Source: Cocos nucifera
Taxonomy: Eukaryota > Streptophyta > Magnoliopsida > Arecales > Arecaceae
Reading direction: 5' to 3'
Assembly (NCBI GenBank): GCA_006176705.1
Contig: QRFJ01000084.1
Location: 372,001 to 436,000 of the forward strand
Length of the DNA: 64,000 bases
Under the pieces are notes generated by a model. The model was not told the DNA's origin. It saw only the letters and a list, made by a program, of their open reading frames with translations, and did no database searches. Positions 43,762 through 55,214 of the stretch are shown here, one piece after another (the first letter of the stretch is position 1; each line of letters opens with the position of its first letter). Position numbers and translations under genes: made by a program.

Positions 43762-46700
43762 CTAGGAAGGGTCGGACTCCTCAGTTTTCGGATTGGTGGC
43801 TATTACCAAAGATTCTTTTAGACAATCGATCTCCTCCTCAAGCTCCCTTCGCCTCATCATGTTATTGTGGAACATCCTATCGGCTCGGCAGTAGTTCTCC
43901 TCTTACTCTTGCAGCCTCCCCATCAGAACCTCAGACTCGGCCTCCGCATCCTTGGTGGCCTGATGCTCACAAGTTAGCTAGAGCTTCAGCCACTGCACCT
44001 CAGCCTTTTTTGCATCGACCGACTCCAAGAGTTTGCCAATAGTCCTCTTCAAGGAGGCAATCTCATTGGCCTCCCTGCTTGTACCAGCCTGAAAGCCTTC
44101 ATCAAGTCACCGCTGGAGCTAGGTTACTTCATCGTTGGAGGCACGAAGCTTTTGTTCTAGCTTGAATATCCTATCACTTCAGCTCAATTGGTAAGTCTCA
44201 TTTATCATCTCAGCATCATGCAACTATTTCCAAAAGTGTGGAGAACCTCGTCGACCAGTCCCACTCAAATCATGCCTTGTTGGAGGACCATGGTAAGCTT
44301 CCCTCTAGAAGTTGAATCTTCTTCGCCATCTTGAGTTGAGTCTAGAGGAAGCCAATCTTCTTCATCAGTGCCCAGGATTTGTCGCTTGCATTCTTTTAGA
44401 GTTCAGCCAGCTCTCCCTCGAAGCTCTCCTTCTGAATGGTAAAACTCACGGAGTCCTTCATGTGCAAGTTTCGAAGGTGAGTGACCTCTTTGGTCACCTT
44501 CGAAGCATTCTTCCACGAAGCTTGAAGATTGTCCTCCATCTTCTTCAACTACTTCTTCAGATGTTGGACTTCCTTAGGCTTTTTATTAAAGATTTCAGGA
44601 GAACCCCCTAAGACAGTGGATCAGCGTTGATGGAAGACTGCATTCAAAGTATGAAAAATGCTCAAAGATATAGACAAAAAAGAAATTCATTTTCATTTAA
44701 TCAAAAATTTTGAGTACAAAGTCGAAAAAAAAGAAGAAAAATGTACAACTACTCAAGGATTTTAATCTCAAGAGGGACGGTGGCAGATGAAGCTAGAGTG
44801 CTCTCGACTGCCTCGAGTTCTTGAACTAGCTCAGGCACCTCAGTGGCAAGTTTGGACAGACCAGAAGCAGGCTCGATGGAGGAAGGATCGACTGCAGCAT
44901 CGAATGATCTCGCTTTTGCATCATTCTTCTCCTTCAAAAATCCGAGGTCGAGCTTAGGGAACCTTCGGTCGCCTTTGCAAAGCTCGAAGCCCTTGATGAA
45001 CGCTTGCTAGTCAAAGGCGATGTTCAGGTCCTTCATTTTAGGAGAGGCCTCAAACTCCTCCATAGCCCGGACCGCTGCCTCCGAGATCGACTTTGACATT
45101 TGGGCCTCCAAACTAGTGACCCTCCCCTTGGCTTCTTACTTCCTCTCCTCCTCCAGAGCCAGCACCGCCTTGAGTTCGATCGAGACGAACTCCTCCATTC
45201 GAAGTGCATTGCACAAGCTCTCACTTTCCACCACCTTCTCCCCCGCGAGGCACTTAGCCTCAGCAGCCATCGCCTAAAGGCGATTGATCTCCATATGAAG
45301 GCCTTTTCAGACATTCAGCATCTTCACCTCTAGATGATTTGACCTCTTCAGGTGGGTAAGCATGTGGTGGCTTGACTACCATGAATAGATCACTGTAAGG
45401 TGAAGGAAGAAAGGGTGAGTAAATGAAAAAAAGTATAGCAAGATGATTATCCTAAGGATAGTCTCGAGAGACTTCCAAACAAACTATCTCTGGTTAAGGT
45501 CAACCAGGCGGTCCACTTCCTCTGGCAGGATGAACTTGTCTGTTAGGTTTCGGATCATATCCAGGTTATCGAAGGGGTCCATCCCCTGGTCATCATCGCT
45601 GCTCCGGCTGGACTCATCCTAGCATGCCTTACCGACCTATTTCATAATGGCTATTTTTCCCTTCTCTCTTTCCCTTCGTCAATGGAGGGATCGGGTGCAC
45701 AATCTCTAGTGGAGAGATTCACGAGCTTGAGGGAAAGAGATTCCCCTTCTATGACACTGGCATGTGTGGTCGGGATGACCTCATTTCTGGGGTGGACCTT
45801 GGGAGCGACATCGACGGCAGCAGGAGCCATACGATCGGAGGCACCAACCTTCACCCACTTCGAGCCTTCACCTGGATCCTTCCCCTTCCTCTTCTTCTAG
45901 GCATATAGGCCCTTGGCGTGTCTCTCTATGGCATCGGCATCCATTTTTGTGATAAAAAAAATGTATAGTCAACTAAGGTACATACGAAACTTCATAAGAA
46001 CTCATATGCATGTATGTACGCATGACTAATACCGATAGGGTCAAGAGGACTCAAAGCAAAGTCGAACAAAGTTTGTTCCCTCAAAAGGTCTGAAAGAGAA
46101 GGAGCTCGGGATGCCTTGAGTTGATTAGAAGATTCAAGGTCGGGTCCATCTAAACTAAGGGCTCGGTGGATAGATTTTCTAAGGAAGCCCCAAGGAGGAA
46201 GGTCAGATAGCAAGGTAGGGCATCGAGCAAAGAAGTACTTCTCCTTTCAGTTATGAACAAAAGAAGGAGCATCTTTCAGCAACCCCTTCTTATCATACTA
46301 GGAGGACAAGTATCACCAGTTCTTTGCGAAAGGGTGACATTTGAAGGTGTAAAAATTTTGGAATAATGAGATAGTCGATCAAACTTTAGCTAGATGGCAA
46401 AGAAAAAGAAAATCTATGATGAACCGAAAGGAGTTCAGTACGACGAAGGTGAGGAAGATGTTCAAAAATTGAAAGAGGGCAACTACAAAGGAGGATAGTG
46501 GAAGCTGAAGCCCAGCATGCAAGGTCTCTAAGTACAAATAAAATCGATCGATCGGAGGAGAACTGGCTTGGTCATCTGAACTTGGGAGTTCGAGGTCATA
46601 TTTCGGGGGGATCCCATATTGAATACGGATTAGAGAAAGATCATTCGGAGTAATAATGGACGGGATGGTGTCTAGAACAAAGGATGAGTGAGACATGTTC

Positions 46701-46960
46701 TTAAGTTCTACCTCGGTTAGGGATGCAAGGTCTAGGAAGGTCGATCCAGATAAGCCCCCAAGAATCGATGGAGTGGAAGGATTCGAAAGACATTCAGATT
46801 GAAATAAGATCCCAGAAAAACCCCCAAAAAATAAAAAAAAATATAGGATAAATATTGCTACAGAGAAATCAAAAGAGCAAGAAGCTAAAAATGCATGAGT
46901 ACCCAAAGAGAAGGATTGAAAAACTGACCTAAGCTATTTGGGGAGGACAAAAAGATGGTG
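43762..46960 (-). pseudogene. Antisense ORF region of Tat-type gypsy (Transposase_28-like plus coiled coil)
   Basis: On the minus strand, between the repeats and the 3' LTR. The N-terminal part, 46379-46906, contains IQYGIPPKYDLELPSSDDQA then FYLYLETLHAGLQLPLSSFV, the pattern of the plant 'putative gypsy type transposon' domain (Transposase_28), known from extra antisense ORFs of Tat elements. Downstream are the piece 45992-46213 and Glu/Lys/Leu-rich, coiled-coil-like segments around 44749-44937, 44250-44620 and 43765-44200, the last ending in MRRRELEEEIDCLKESLVIA...SDPS and a stop. AT-rich gaps (45400-45440, 45940-46030, 44640-44740) may be introns. Stops are frequent. The protein's role is not established in any such element. 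Confidence 0.7.
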
Positions 46961-47402
46961 GGTGTGATGAGAACCAGTCAAAAGTGTGCCCGCAACCTGA
47001 GAAGATGAGGGAGGAAGCTAAAACCCTTGGGAGGAAGAAGCACAAAGACCGAAGGAAGAAGAAGACTTGAGCAAGAGTGACTTTCGGATGGGAAGAGAAG
47101 GCCTTAAATAGTCGAAAAGAAGCCCCAGATGGTTATGATTGTGAGTCACCTTCAGTCGATCTGTGTGCACCATGTGTCCTACTCATCCTGGCTGGGGAGT
47201 GGCAATGGGCAAATCATTAATTACGCCATACCTAGGGCAGTGTTGCGATGGGAAATTTGAAGGACCGTCTTCTTTAAGTCGTTTCGAATTTAAAGAGCTT
47301 TGACATCAGTGTGGTAAATGCCAAAATGTCTCATCCTGACGAGCACGGAAAGCCAAAAGAACTTCAGTAGCCACATCTACACTCCCTTTGAATTTTGAAC
47401 TC
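46961..47402 (+). other. Gypsy non-coding stretch between antisense ORF and 3' LTR
   Basis: Would hold the 5' untranslated part and promoter of the antisense ORF. No clear TATA box or coding frame is seen. Confidence 0.45.
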
Positions 47403-47419
47403 GAGAGTGGGAGGACTAT
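47403..47419 (+). promoter_or_regulatory. Polypurine tract of gypsy element
   Basis: GAGAGTGGGAGGACTAT lies directly before the 3' LTR. It is purine-rich and correctly placed for plus-strand priming. Confidence 0.7.
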
Positions 47420-48351
47420 TATTGGGGGCGAACTCGCTCCTAACGAAGTTTTGCCAGATATCTGATTACTGAATGATCTCGTCCAGTAGCAAAGACCAAG
47501 ATTGACCCTCGATCGAATTCACAAGATCCCTTCGAACCTCGCCTAAATGAGCTTGAATGGTGGGGGTGGCCGAGCTCCTCCACCCTAGGCGGTCAGCTCT
47601 TTTCGATCGCAAGTCTTTCGAACTTCTCCTTCAGTCAAACTCCTCCTTCAGTCGAACTCCTCCATCAGTTAGACTCCTTTTGGACTTCACCCTCAATCAG
47701 ATTTCTCCGTCAATCAAACTCCTTCAAAATCTTTCCAATAGACCTCCTTCCGAATTCCTCCAATGGACTTTCTTCAGGATTTTTCTAGTGGACTTCCAAA
47801 CCCCTTTCGATCGAACTTCATGCAGTCATCTAGGAGGGCCTCCACGCCAACATGGATCCAGCAATCTGCACAATATGAATCCATTTACACACAGACAACC
47901 CTGAAGGAGTCCGAACTCCTCTAGAATTGATGAAACTTAAAGCTCTCCACCTCCAGTGCCTATCGCCTTCGATCTTCAATTATTAAATTCCAACAGACTG
48001 GCACATCACGACAACAAACATAATCCTCCATAACAAACTCCACGTGGCCTCGAATGGCCCACTACTCGATAGTTACGACTGTCACCATCAGTTTGTTATA
48101 GGCTCCGTCTATAAAAGGAATCTTCTAGATGTATTTTGCTTGAGCACTCTTCTCTCTCTCGATACTCTGCCACTTTCTTTCCTGAGCACTCCATTTCTAT
48201 TGGCCGAAAGAGCTGACTTGATCATCGAAGGATCTTGTCGGAGCCACCATCCCTGACTCTGGATGAGACTTATTTTGCAGGTCATTGGCAGTGGCTTCAT
48301 CTTCTCTGACTCCAGTCTCGAATCTGGTGTCAACTAGATTTCGCACCAATA
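47420..48351 (+). repeat. Gypsy 3' LTR
   Basis: Counterpart of 841-1742, beginning TATTGGGGGCG (TG changed to TA) and ending just before GGTAG. It contains an extra GTCGAACTCCTCC-type repeat near 47635-47670. Confidence 0.85.
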
Positions 48352-48356
48352 GGTAG
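48352..48356. repeat. Target-site duplication of gypsy element (right)
   Basis: GGTAG, the partner of 836-840. The sequence after it continues the copia H pol fragment. Confidence 0.7.
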
Positions 48357-48910
48357 AATTAATCACCCTTAAACACTTAGTGGATCAAGATCCAAGTTTA
48401 TCTATGTGCAAATCTATGACATCGGCTAATCAACCCCAAATCCAAAGGTGAGAGAGTTTAGGTCTATGCCTGATCCATGTCTCATATGGAATCTGCACAA
48501 TAGACTTACTCGATATATTTTCATAGTAAAACAAGTAGTCACACAAGAGCACAACCCTAAAATAGGCAGACAAGTGAATTCTATCATGGATTGAATCATG
48601 TCTAATAAAGTTCAACTTCTCCTTTTAGACACACCATGTTTCAAAAAAGAATCTATTGTGAAAGAATCCTATTCTCTCCTAGATATGTCACAAACTTACT
48701 GGATAAGTATTTGCCTCTTCGATCTGATCGAAGAGTACCAATACCATTTCTAGTTTATTTTTCTATTTCATTATTAAATCATTTGAACATTTCAAATGAT
48801 TCAAGCTAGATGCACCTATGCCAATATAGGTCATCCGTAATGAAATATTAATATCTTCTTTTGACACTTAAGTTCATAGGTCCACATATATCACTATGTA
48901 TGAGACTTAG
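48357..48910 (-). pseudogene. Copia element H, integrase fragment (right piece)
   Basis: The minus strand reads SIVQIPYETWIRHRPKLSHL followed by WIWG (48430-48495), the copia motif before the integrase tail. A degenerate RSDRRGKYLS-like second catalytic motif lies near 48700-48730. Stops and indels are frequent, so this copy is older than A-E. Sequence up to 48910 is H, where element E is inserted. Confidence 0.7.
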
Positions 48911-51187
48911 TGAAGAAAAAACCTATTTTTTCCAGAATAGGATCATTCAGACATGATTGGATCTAAAGAAATATTTTAAAATTTTTTTTCTAAAATTCTA
49001 ATTAGATCTAAGACTTCTCGAATTTGATCATAGAGATCTGATATTAAAAGTTAAAAATAAAATTAAATTAGATTTAATTTTAAGTACCTGATTTGGTAAT
49101 CTAATTATCATGTGATGATCCTGTTGATTCCTAAGGTTCTGGAAGAAGCCACTCACATGCTTGACCTCTACCAGTATCCACTTGAGAAGGATCTAAACGT
49201 CTTCTCCTTGTGAATCTCTCCTCTAAAAATTAGATCTGGATCTAATTTGAAAAGCCTTCAAAATGACTTCTAAGGGCAGCCTGTTCATCTCACGAACACC
49301 ATCACGTAGATGCTGAATCTTGTGCAAAAAATCTTGGACATTCAACTAAGATTTGTGCCTAAGTTTTTAGGCATGTATAAGAGAGGAAGAGAAAGAAGAT
49401 AGAGGGGGCATGGATGTCAGAGGGAAGGCTCCTTTGAGTGTGAAAAAAATAAATTACGTTGAGGCAATTTCATAAGAAGAGTTCTTATACAAGATACAGC
49501 ACCATAAATTTTGATCAAAAACCTTATTAATTCAACTATTAAGACTCTTGGACCTGATCTCCATGAAAAATCTTAGATCCCATCTAGTTTTGACTCCAAA
49601 AATCCATTTGAAAGGTGGCAGCTGAAAGGATAAGGAAGAGTCCATGTGCCTCTAGGACTCTTCCCTTAAGAGTTTGATCCAAATCAAACTCTATCAGAAC
49701 CCAATCTAGGCACCTCCAAAAATCATGAAATTTTGCACACCCAAAGTATAACTCATGACCTATCACATATCCAAAAAATAGATCAAAATAATTTTTAAAG
49801 AAATTACTAAAATTCTTTGATCATGTGACCCTCAATTCTCTCAATTGGGTCAATCATTTACCCTAGTCCAATTGCACTAAAAATAAATTTAATTTTCATA
49901 ATTAATCTGATCTAGACTTATTCTAGTCAGATGAAAATAAACTCATTCAAGATACAGAAATGAGTCAAATCAAATTTGACTCGATTGTGATGAATCATAA
50001 AGATTATAGAAGAAGAAAATCAGGCTCAATTATGTGCTAGCACGATTACCTTGAACCTGATTAGATCTAATCCAAATCAATTGAACTAGGTTAGTTCAAT
50101 TGATGATCACCAGATTCAAACCCTTGTTTGTGTGACCCAGTTAGGTTCAGTTCTGTATGGTAATGGGATATGTCATGATCTCTATCATTAGACATCATCG
50201 AAACTCCTTTCGATGGATCAGAACTCTTCTGATTCGAACAGCTAGAATGATCGATCATCTAAATCATTCTAATTGCTCCCAAAATCCACCAGTGACACCT
50301 AGCAGTATATGGTGGCAACCCATCAGAGCTGAAATGCGAACCTCTTGGTGCAGCTACCTGTGTGATTAAGTTCTTCTATCTTGAAGCCCGATCAGATTAG
50401 GGTTAAGGTGAACTCGTCAAACCCTAGTCTCTGTCATATGATGTAATCATTCGATTCGAGTCCAATGTGAAAATCTAAATAGAAACTCTTTCTATTATTT
50501 CACTCTACCATGGCCATGGGCTTCTGGACTTGATTCTCATGATCATCATAGGGCTACTCCTCTATACCACCGAGGTAGATAGATTCCATCTTGATTGATG
50601 CAATCCAGTTCCTACAATGAACATGCTATAGCCAACATACACCTCAGGGATTCCATATGGCTAGGAGACCGAGTAATGGTGTAGTCAAACTATAACACCC
50701 TCAAGGTGAACTGCCGATGCATCTCAGGTCAAAGAACCAGACACACTACTGCAGCATCGAGTCAGTCATTGACGAGAAGGTAGACTTCCTAATGACTACT
50801 CGAGGTGGTCACGCTCAGTGCCCTCGTTCTCTAACGAGTACCTGTACTCTCGCTCCGGTGTCTCCACACCGTAGACTCAAGACTCATCTACTAAAGAGAA
50901 GCGATTCGTACACCAACCTTTCGGATCAATCACCATCCTCGTGATGATCCTATGGTCGGGAGCAGTTTATGAGTTAATAATGATTATTCATGTCTTAAAT
51001 TTTCAACTCTTGAAAATATGAATTATCATTACCATTAACTCAAAGGATGTATCACAGACACTAAATACACATATGTGATAGAAAATAATTTTTTTATTAA
51101 TTTATAGTCAAAATTATAAAATTTTGCCCCTAGAAGTGTATTACAAGTGTCAGCCAATTCTGGCTTCTAGGGCACATATATCTAACA
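48911..51187 (-). repeat. Copia E 3' LTR (two-part)
   Basis: 2,277 bp from TGAAGA to CTAACA. Up to about 50090 it matches its own 5' LTR (57159-61600, minus F). From about 50094 it matches the LTR of element C (31415-32505) far better than its own partner. The polypurine tract complement follows at 51188-51203. Confidence 0.85.
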
Positions 51188-51203
51188 ATCTCCCACTTGT
51201 CCT

Positions 51204-51745
51204 AAAGCCAATTGGCTACAAGTCTAAGTCCCATCTTCTCAAGGTGGGCTTCGATCTTCTGCTGGCCCAACGGCTTTGTAAGTGGGTCTGCCACATTATC
51301 TGTGGAGTTCGACTCTCTTGACCTTAAACCTTAATTAAATAGATATCGGATGAGGAAGATATCTCAATGTGCTTGGAATTTTTGGTGAGACCTCGGCTCC
51401 TTAGCAAGGGCTATGGTGCCATTATTGTCGCAGTACAGAGGAATGGCATCTGATGGCATTACTTCAATTTCTGCAGCAAACTTTTTGTACCAGAATGCTT
51501 CCTTTGCAGCTTCTGATGCAGTGATATATTCTGCTTCCATGGTGGAATCTGCTATCACAGTTTGCTTGGAACTCTTCCAGCTGACAGCACCACCATTGCA
51601 CACAAACAGACTCCAGATGTCGACTTTCGATCATCTATATCAGACATGAAATCCGAGTCTGTGTATCCCTGGACTTGGAGTTCTCCATTACCAAAGACCA
51701 ACATCATATCCTTAGTTCTTCTCAAGTACTTAAGGATACATTTCA
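51204..51745 (-). pseudogene. Copia E RNase H (broken)
   Basis: The frame 51364-51603 reads GAVSWKSSKQTVIADSTMEA, EYITASEAAKEAFWYKKFAA and PLYCDNNGTIALAKEPRSHQ, so the EAEY and CDN boxes are intact. The preceding YTDSDFMSDIDDRKSTSG is in another frame owing to an indel near 51612. The C-terminal stretch 51310-51360 is scrambled compared with all sister copies, so the TKPL end is separated. Confidence 0.8.
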
Positions 51746-52720
51746 CAGAAGTCCAGTGTTCTTCACCTGGATTTGACTGATATCTGCTTGTGACACTCAC
51801 AGCATGGGCTATATCAGGTCGTGTACATAGCATGGCATACATGAGGCTCCCTATTGCAGAAGCATAAGGGATCTTGCTCATGCGTTCTATTTCCTCAGGT
51901 GTGCTGGGGCACATCTTCTTGGAAAGATGAATACCATGTCTGAAGGGTATTAATCCCCTCTTAGAGTTTTCCATACTAAACCTCTTTAGTACTTCCTCTA
52001 TGTACATCTTCTGTGAAAGTCCTAGCATCCTATTCGGTCTATCCCTATAGACCTTAATTCCTAGAATAAAGGATGCTTCACCTAGGTCTTTCATGGAGAA
52101 TTCCTTTTAGGACAACCACATTTTGACTGATGTCAACATGGGAAAATATCATTTCCAATAAGGAGGATGTCATCCACGTACAATACGAGGAAAGACAACA
52201 GCGCTCCCACTGACCTTTTTGAAAACACATGGTTCCTCTTCATTTTTGATGAAACCAAACTTTTTGATCACATCATTGAAAACGAGTGTTCCAGCTCCGA
52301 GATGCTTGCTTAAGTCCATATATGGACCTTTGCAGCTTGCAAACCTTGTGATCAGTATCACTGGATGTGAAACCTAGCGGCTGTTCCATATAGATATCTT
52401 CCTCAAGATATCCATTTAAGAATGCCGTTTTCACGTCCATTTGCCATATTTCATAATCGAAATAGGCTGCAATAGCAAGCAATGTGCGGATGGATTTTAG
52501 CATAGCTACTGGGAAAAGGTATCCTGATAGTCAATGCCTTCGTGTTGACTATAACCTTTTGCCACCACTAGTCTAGCCTTGAATGTCTCCACATTTTCCC
52601 ATCTGCACCAATCTTTCTCTTGAAGATCCATTTACACCCAATAGGTACTATACCTTCTGGTGGATCTACCAAGGTCCAGACTTGGTTTGAGTGCATCGAG
52701 TCAATTCTCTGACTTCATTG
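51746..52720 (-). pseudogene. Copia E reverse transcriptase (frameshifted)
   Basis: Pieces at 51555-52094 (MLGLSQKMYIEEVLKRFSME, KIPYASAIGSLMYAMLCTRP), 52170-52361 and 52273-52503 (IWQMDVKTAFLNGYLEEDIY, YGLKQASRSWNTRF) cover the domain. The codons for YVDDILL are intact near 52165-52185. However, single extra bases (for example in GAGGAAAGAC at 52187-52196 and GAAAACGAG at 52277-52285) shift the frame several times. The amino-acid sequence otherwise agrees closely with the family, a pattern more like sequencing indels than long decay. Confidence 0.8.
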
Positions 52721-53929
52721 CCTCTAAGCCATTTCTCGGAGTCGATATCTGATATCGCCTCGTTGTAGGTTTTGGGATCATCACCATGAGCACCATTACC
52801 TATGAGGAAACATTTTCTCTATGTCCTCTGAAATAATACCTAAGTATCTTTCAGGGGATGGAAAAACTCTTTTTCGATCTACGAGGTGGAGGAGGTAGTG
52901 TTCTTTATTGGCTCAACCTGATTTGGTTCCACTTGGTCCTTAGCTCGTTGCTACTTGTGAGACTTTCTCATCAAGCTTAATCTGCTTTCCAATGCCGCTA
53001 TCTTGAATAAACTATTTTTCAAGAAAGATGGCATGTCGACTCACAATCACATTGTGGTCTTCTGGAATGTAGAAATAGTATCCTAATGACTCTTTAGGAT
53101 ATCCTATGAATCGAGCTCTAAAGGACCTAAACTCTAACTTGTCCGCTTGTTGTCTTTTGACATGAGCCGGACAACCCCAAATTCTGAGATGACTCAGACT
53201 TGGTTTCTTACCGTGCCATATCTCATACGGTGTGGTAGGAACGGTTTTAGAGGGAACCCTATTCAGTAAATAGATTAGCGATCAATTAATTATGTCCCCA
53301 AAGAAAATCAGGAAAGGTCTGTGAAGCTCATCATGGATCGAACCATATCCAATAGAGGTCCGATTTCTCCATTCTGAAACCCCGTTGAGTTGAGGTATTC
53401 CTGGTGGAGTCCATTGAGAGACTATGCCATTTTTTTTGAGATAGTCTAGGAAAATTTGGCTAAGGTATTCACCTCCTCGATCTGATCGAAGAACCTTAAT
53501 AAATTTTTTGATTTATTTTTCTACTTCATGTCTGAATTCTTTGAACTTTTCAAAAGCTTCAGACTTATGTCTCATAAGATACACATACCCATACCTAGAC
53601 AGATCATCGGTAAAGGTAATGAAGTAGACAAAATTGCCTCTAGCCGGCACATCAAATGGGCCGCACACATCAGTATGTACTAGGGCAAGGAGATCTGTGG
53701 CCCTCTCCCCATGTCCAACAAAAGGGAAGTTTAGTCATTTTGCCTTGAAGACAAGATTCACAAGTTGGATATGACTCAAAAGTCAATGGACTCAATAGCC
53801 CATTTTTCTCCAATTTGTTAATCCTATCTTCTGCTATATGACCTAATCTCAGGTGCCATAGATATCTATCGTTTGGACTATCCCTAGTTGTTTTGATCTT
53901 TGGCATTCATATTTTTTGCTCGATAGTTA
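52721..53929 (-). pseudogene. Copia E integrase (frameshifted)
   Basis: The readable N-terminal part 53670-53906 has RYLWHLRLGHIAEDRINKLE and SPLTFESYPTCESCLQGKMT. The catalytic core follows in changing frames: HTDVCGPFD near 53660, RSDRGGEYLS near 53470-53500, LNGVSEWRNR near 53370-53400, and the RIWGCPAHVK tail near 53165-53190. Single-base insertions relative to sister copies account for the breaks. The linker to RT runs from 52721 to about 53060. Confidence 0.75.
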
Positions 53930-55214
53930 AAATAGGTACATCAATATGTAACTGATAAAGACCATTAATAAGGAAAACCATTTGCAATTTTATTTCTTTC
54001 ATAAAGAATGTTACAATGGTCCTTAAGAAAACTGATCACATAGCCTTCTTGTGCTAAGCATGAAACAGAAATCAAATTCCTGCTAGCTGCAGGCACAAAA
54101 AAACAGTCTTTTAAAACTAAGTCTAAACCAGATGGTAATCAAGAGGGATAGATTTTCCCACGGCTACTGCAGCAACTCTTGCTCCATTACCTAATATGCG
54201 TAGGATCATGTCTCCATCCCTCAGCCTCCTGCTATCCTCAAGACCCTGCATAGAAGTGCATAAGATGAGCACTAGAACCAGAGTCAAGCACCCAACTGGA
54301 TGCAGAAGAAATCGTAAGGTTAGACTCAATAACGAGCATACCTCCAGAAGGACCTGCCTCCTTCTTGTTCTTTAGGGTGGCCAGGTAAGTAGGGGCAGTT
54401 TCGCTTTCCAATGGCCGTCGCTGTTGCAATGGAAAATACTTTTCTTTGTTCAGCGGCCTTCTTCTTTGGCTCTGCCTTCTTCTTCTTCCCATCCTTCCAC
54501 CTTCTGCTTTTTCACAGACTTCTTTTTCTTTCCATAAGACTTTCTTTTGGAAGAAGTCCTGTTCCATAGCAAGAACTGAGCCTTTAGAACCTTTCATAGA
54601 AAGCTCAGCGTAGTAACCAGCATATTCATAAGTTCGGCCAGAGAATTTCTGAAGTTTATGCATGTGGTAATTCATGATGAATTGCCCATATGCATCAGTC
54701 AAGGATTGCAGAATAATATCGTTCTGCAAATCCAAGTCCAACTTCACACCGAGCTTCTCAAGCTCTTCCATGTCCTTGATCATTCATCAGACAGTGATCT
54801 TGGACTGACTGCCCATCACGCATCTTAGCCTTAAAAAGTCATTTCGTGACTTGATATTTGGCTGCGCGACTCTGTTCACCAAACATCTCCTTGCAGGTGA
54901 GCCAACATTTGGCGAGCAGTCCGATATCTTCATGTTGGTGCTGGAGCTCATCAGACATCGAGCCCAACATGTAATATCTAACTTTGTTATCATCATCCAT
55001 CCACTTTACCAGCCCGTCCATCCATTTTCTCAGAGATGCTCTCTGTTCAGTGGATGGACGGGCTGGTAAGGTGGGAGGGTCCTTGGTTCCAAACATGATG
55101 TTAACTTCTCAAAACCCAAAATAATTTTGTAGTTTCTGAGCCAATCTTTATAATTGGGATCCGGTCAGTCTATGTGTGTCCAGGATACGTGCCAAGTGGG
55201 TTGGACGCAGATAT
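53930..55214 (-). pseudogene. Copia E gag-protease (frameshifted)
   Basis: The Gag part reads GSMSDELQHQHEDIGLLAK and FGEQSRAAKYQVTK (54839-55000), then LQNDIILQSLTDAYGQFIMN in the frame 54238-54783. The knuckle region near 54410-54445 reads YFHC...DGHWKRNC across an indel, so here the second Cys is present and only the first is Tyr. The protease has SWVLDSGSSAHL near 54265-54300. The start codon position is ATA (55212-55214). An extra KWMDGL-type repeat occurs near 55000-55040. Confidence 0.8.

Larger units (their letters stand above)
841..48351 (+). mobile_element. Ty3/gypsy retrotransposon, Tat-like lineage, interrupted by nested copia insertions
   Basis: The element has LTRs at 841-1742 and 47420-48351 flanked by GGTAG. 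In sense order it carries gag, aspartic protease, reverse transcriptase, RNase H and the beginning of a second (archaeal-type) RNase H. After the nested insertions come a 117-bp tandem repeat and an antisense ORF region ahead of the 3' LTR. A second RNase H plus an extra ORF between pol and the 3' LTR is the known signature of the Tat lineage. Integrase and the end of the second RNase H are absent. Its own DNA is about 841-5791, 32506-33120 and 43286-48351; the rest is copia elements A, B, C and D. All frames are broken, so it is not autonomous. Confidence 0.85.

Noticed and set aside
46780..46880. Hydrophobic stretch (IFILYFFLFFGG) suggesting a membrane protein
   Set aside because: It is the translation of a T-rich segment next to the Transposase_28-like part and more likely an intron or untranslated sequence.
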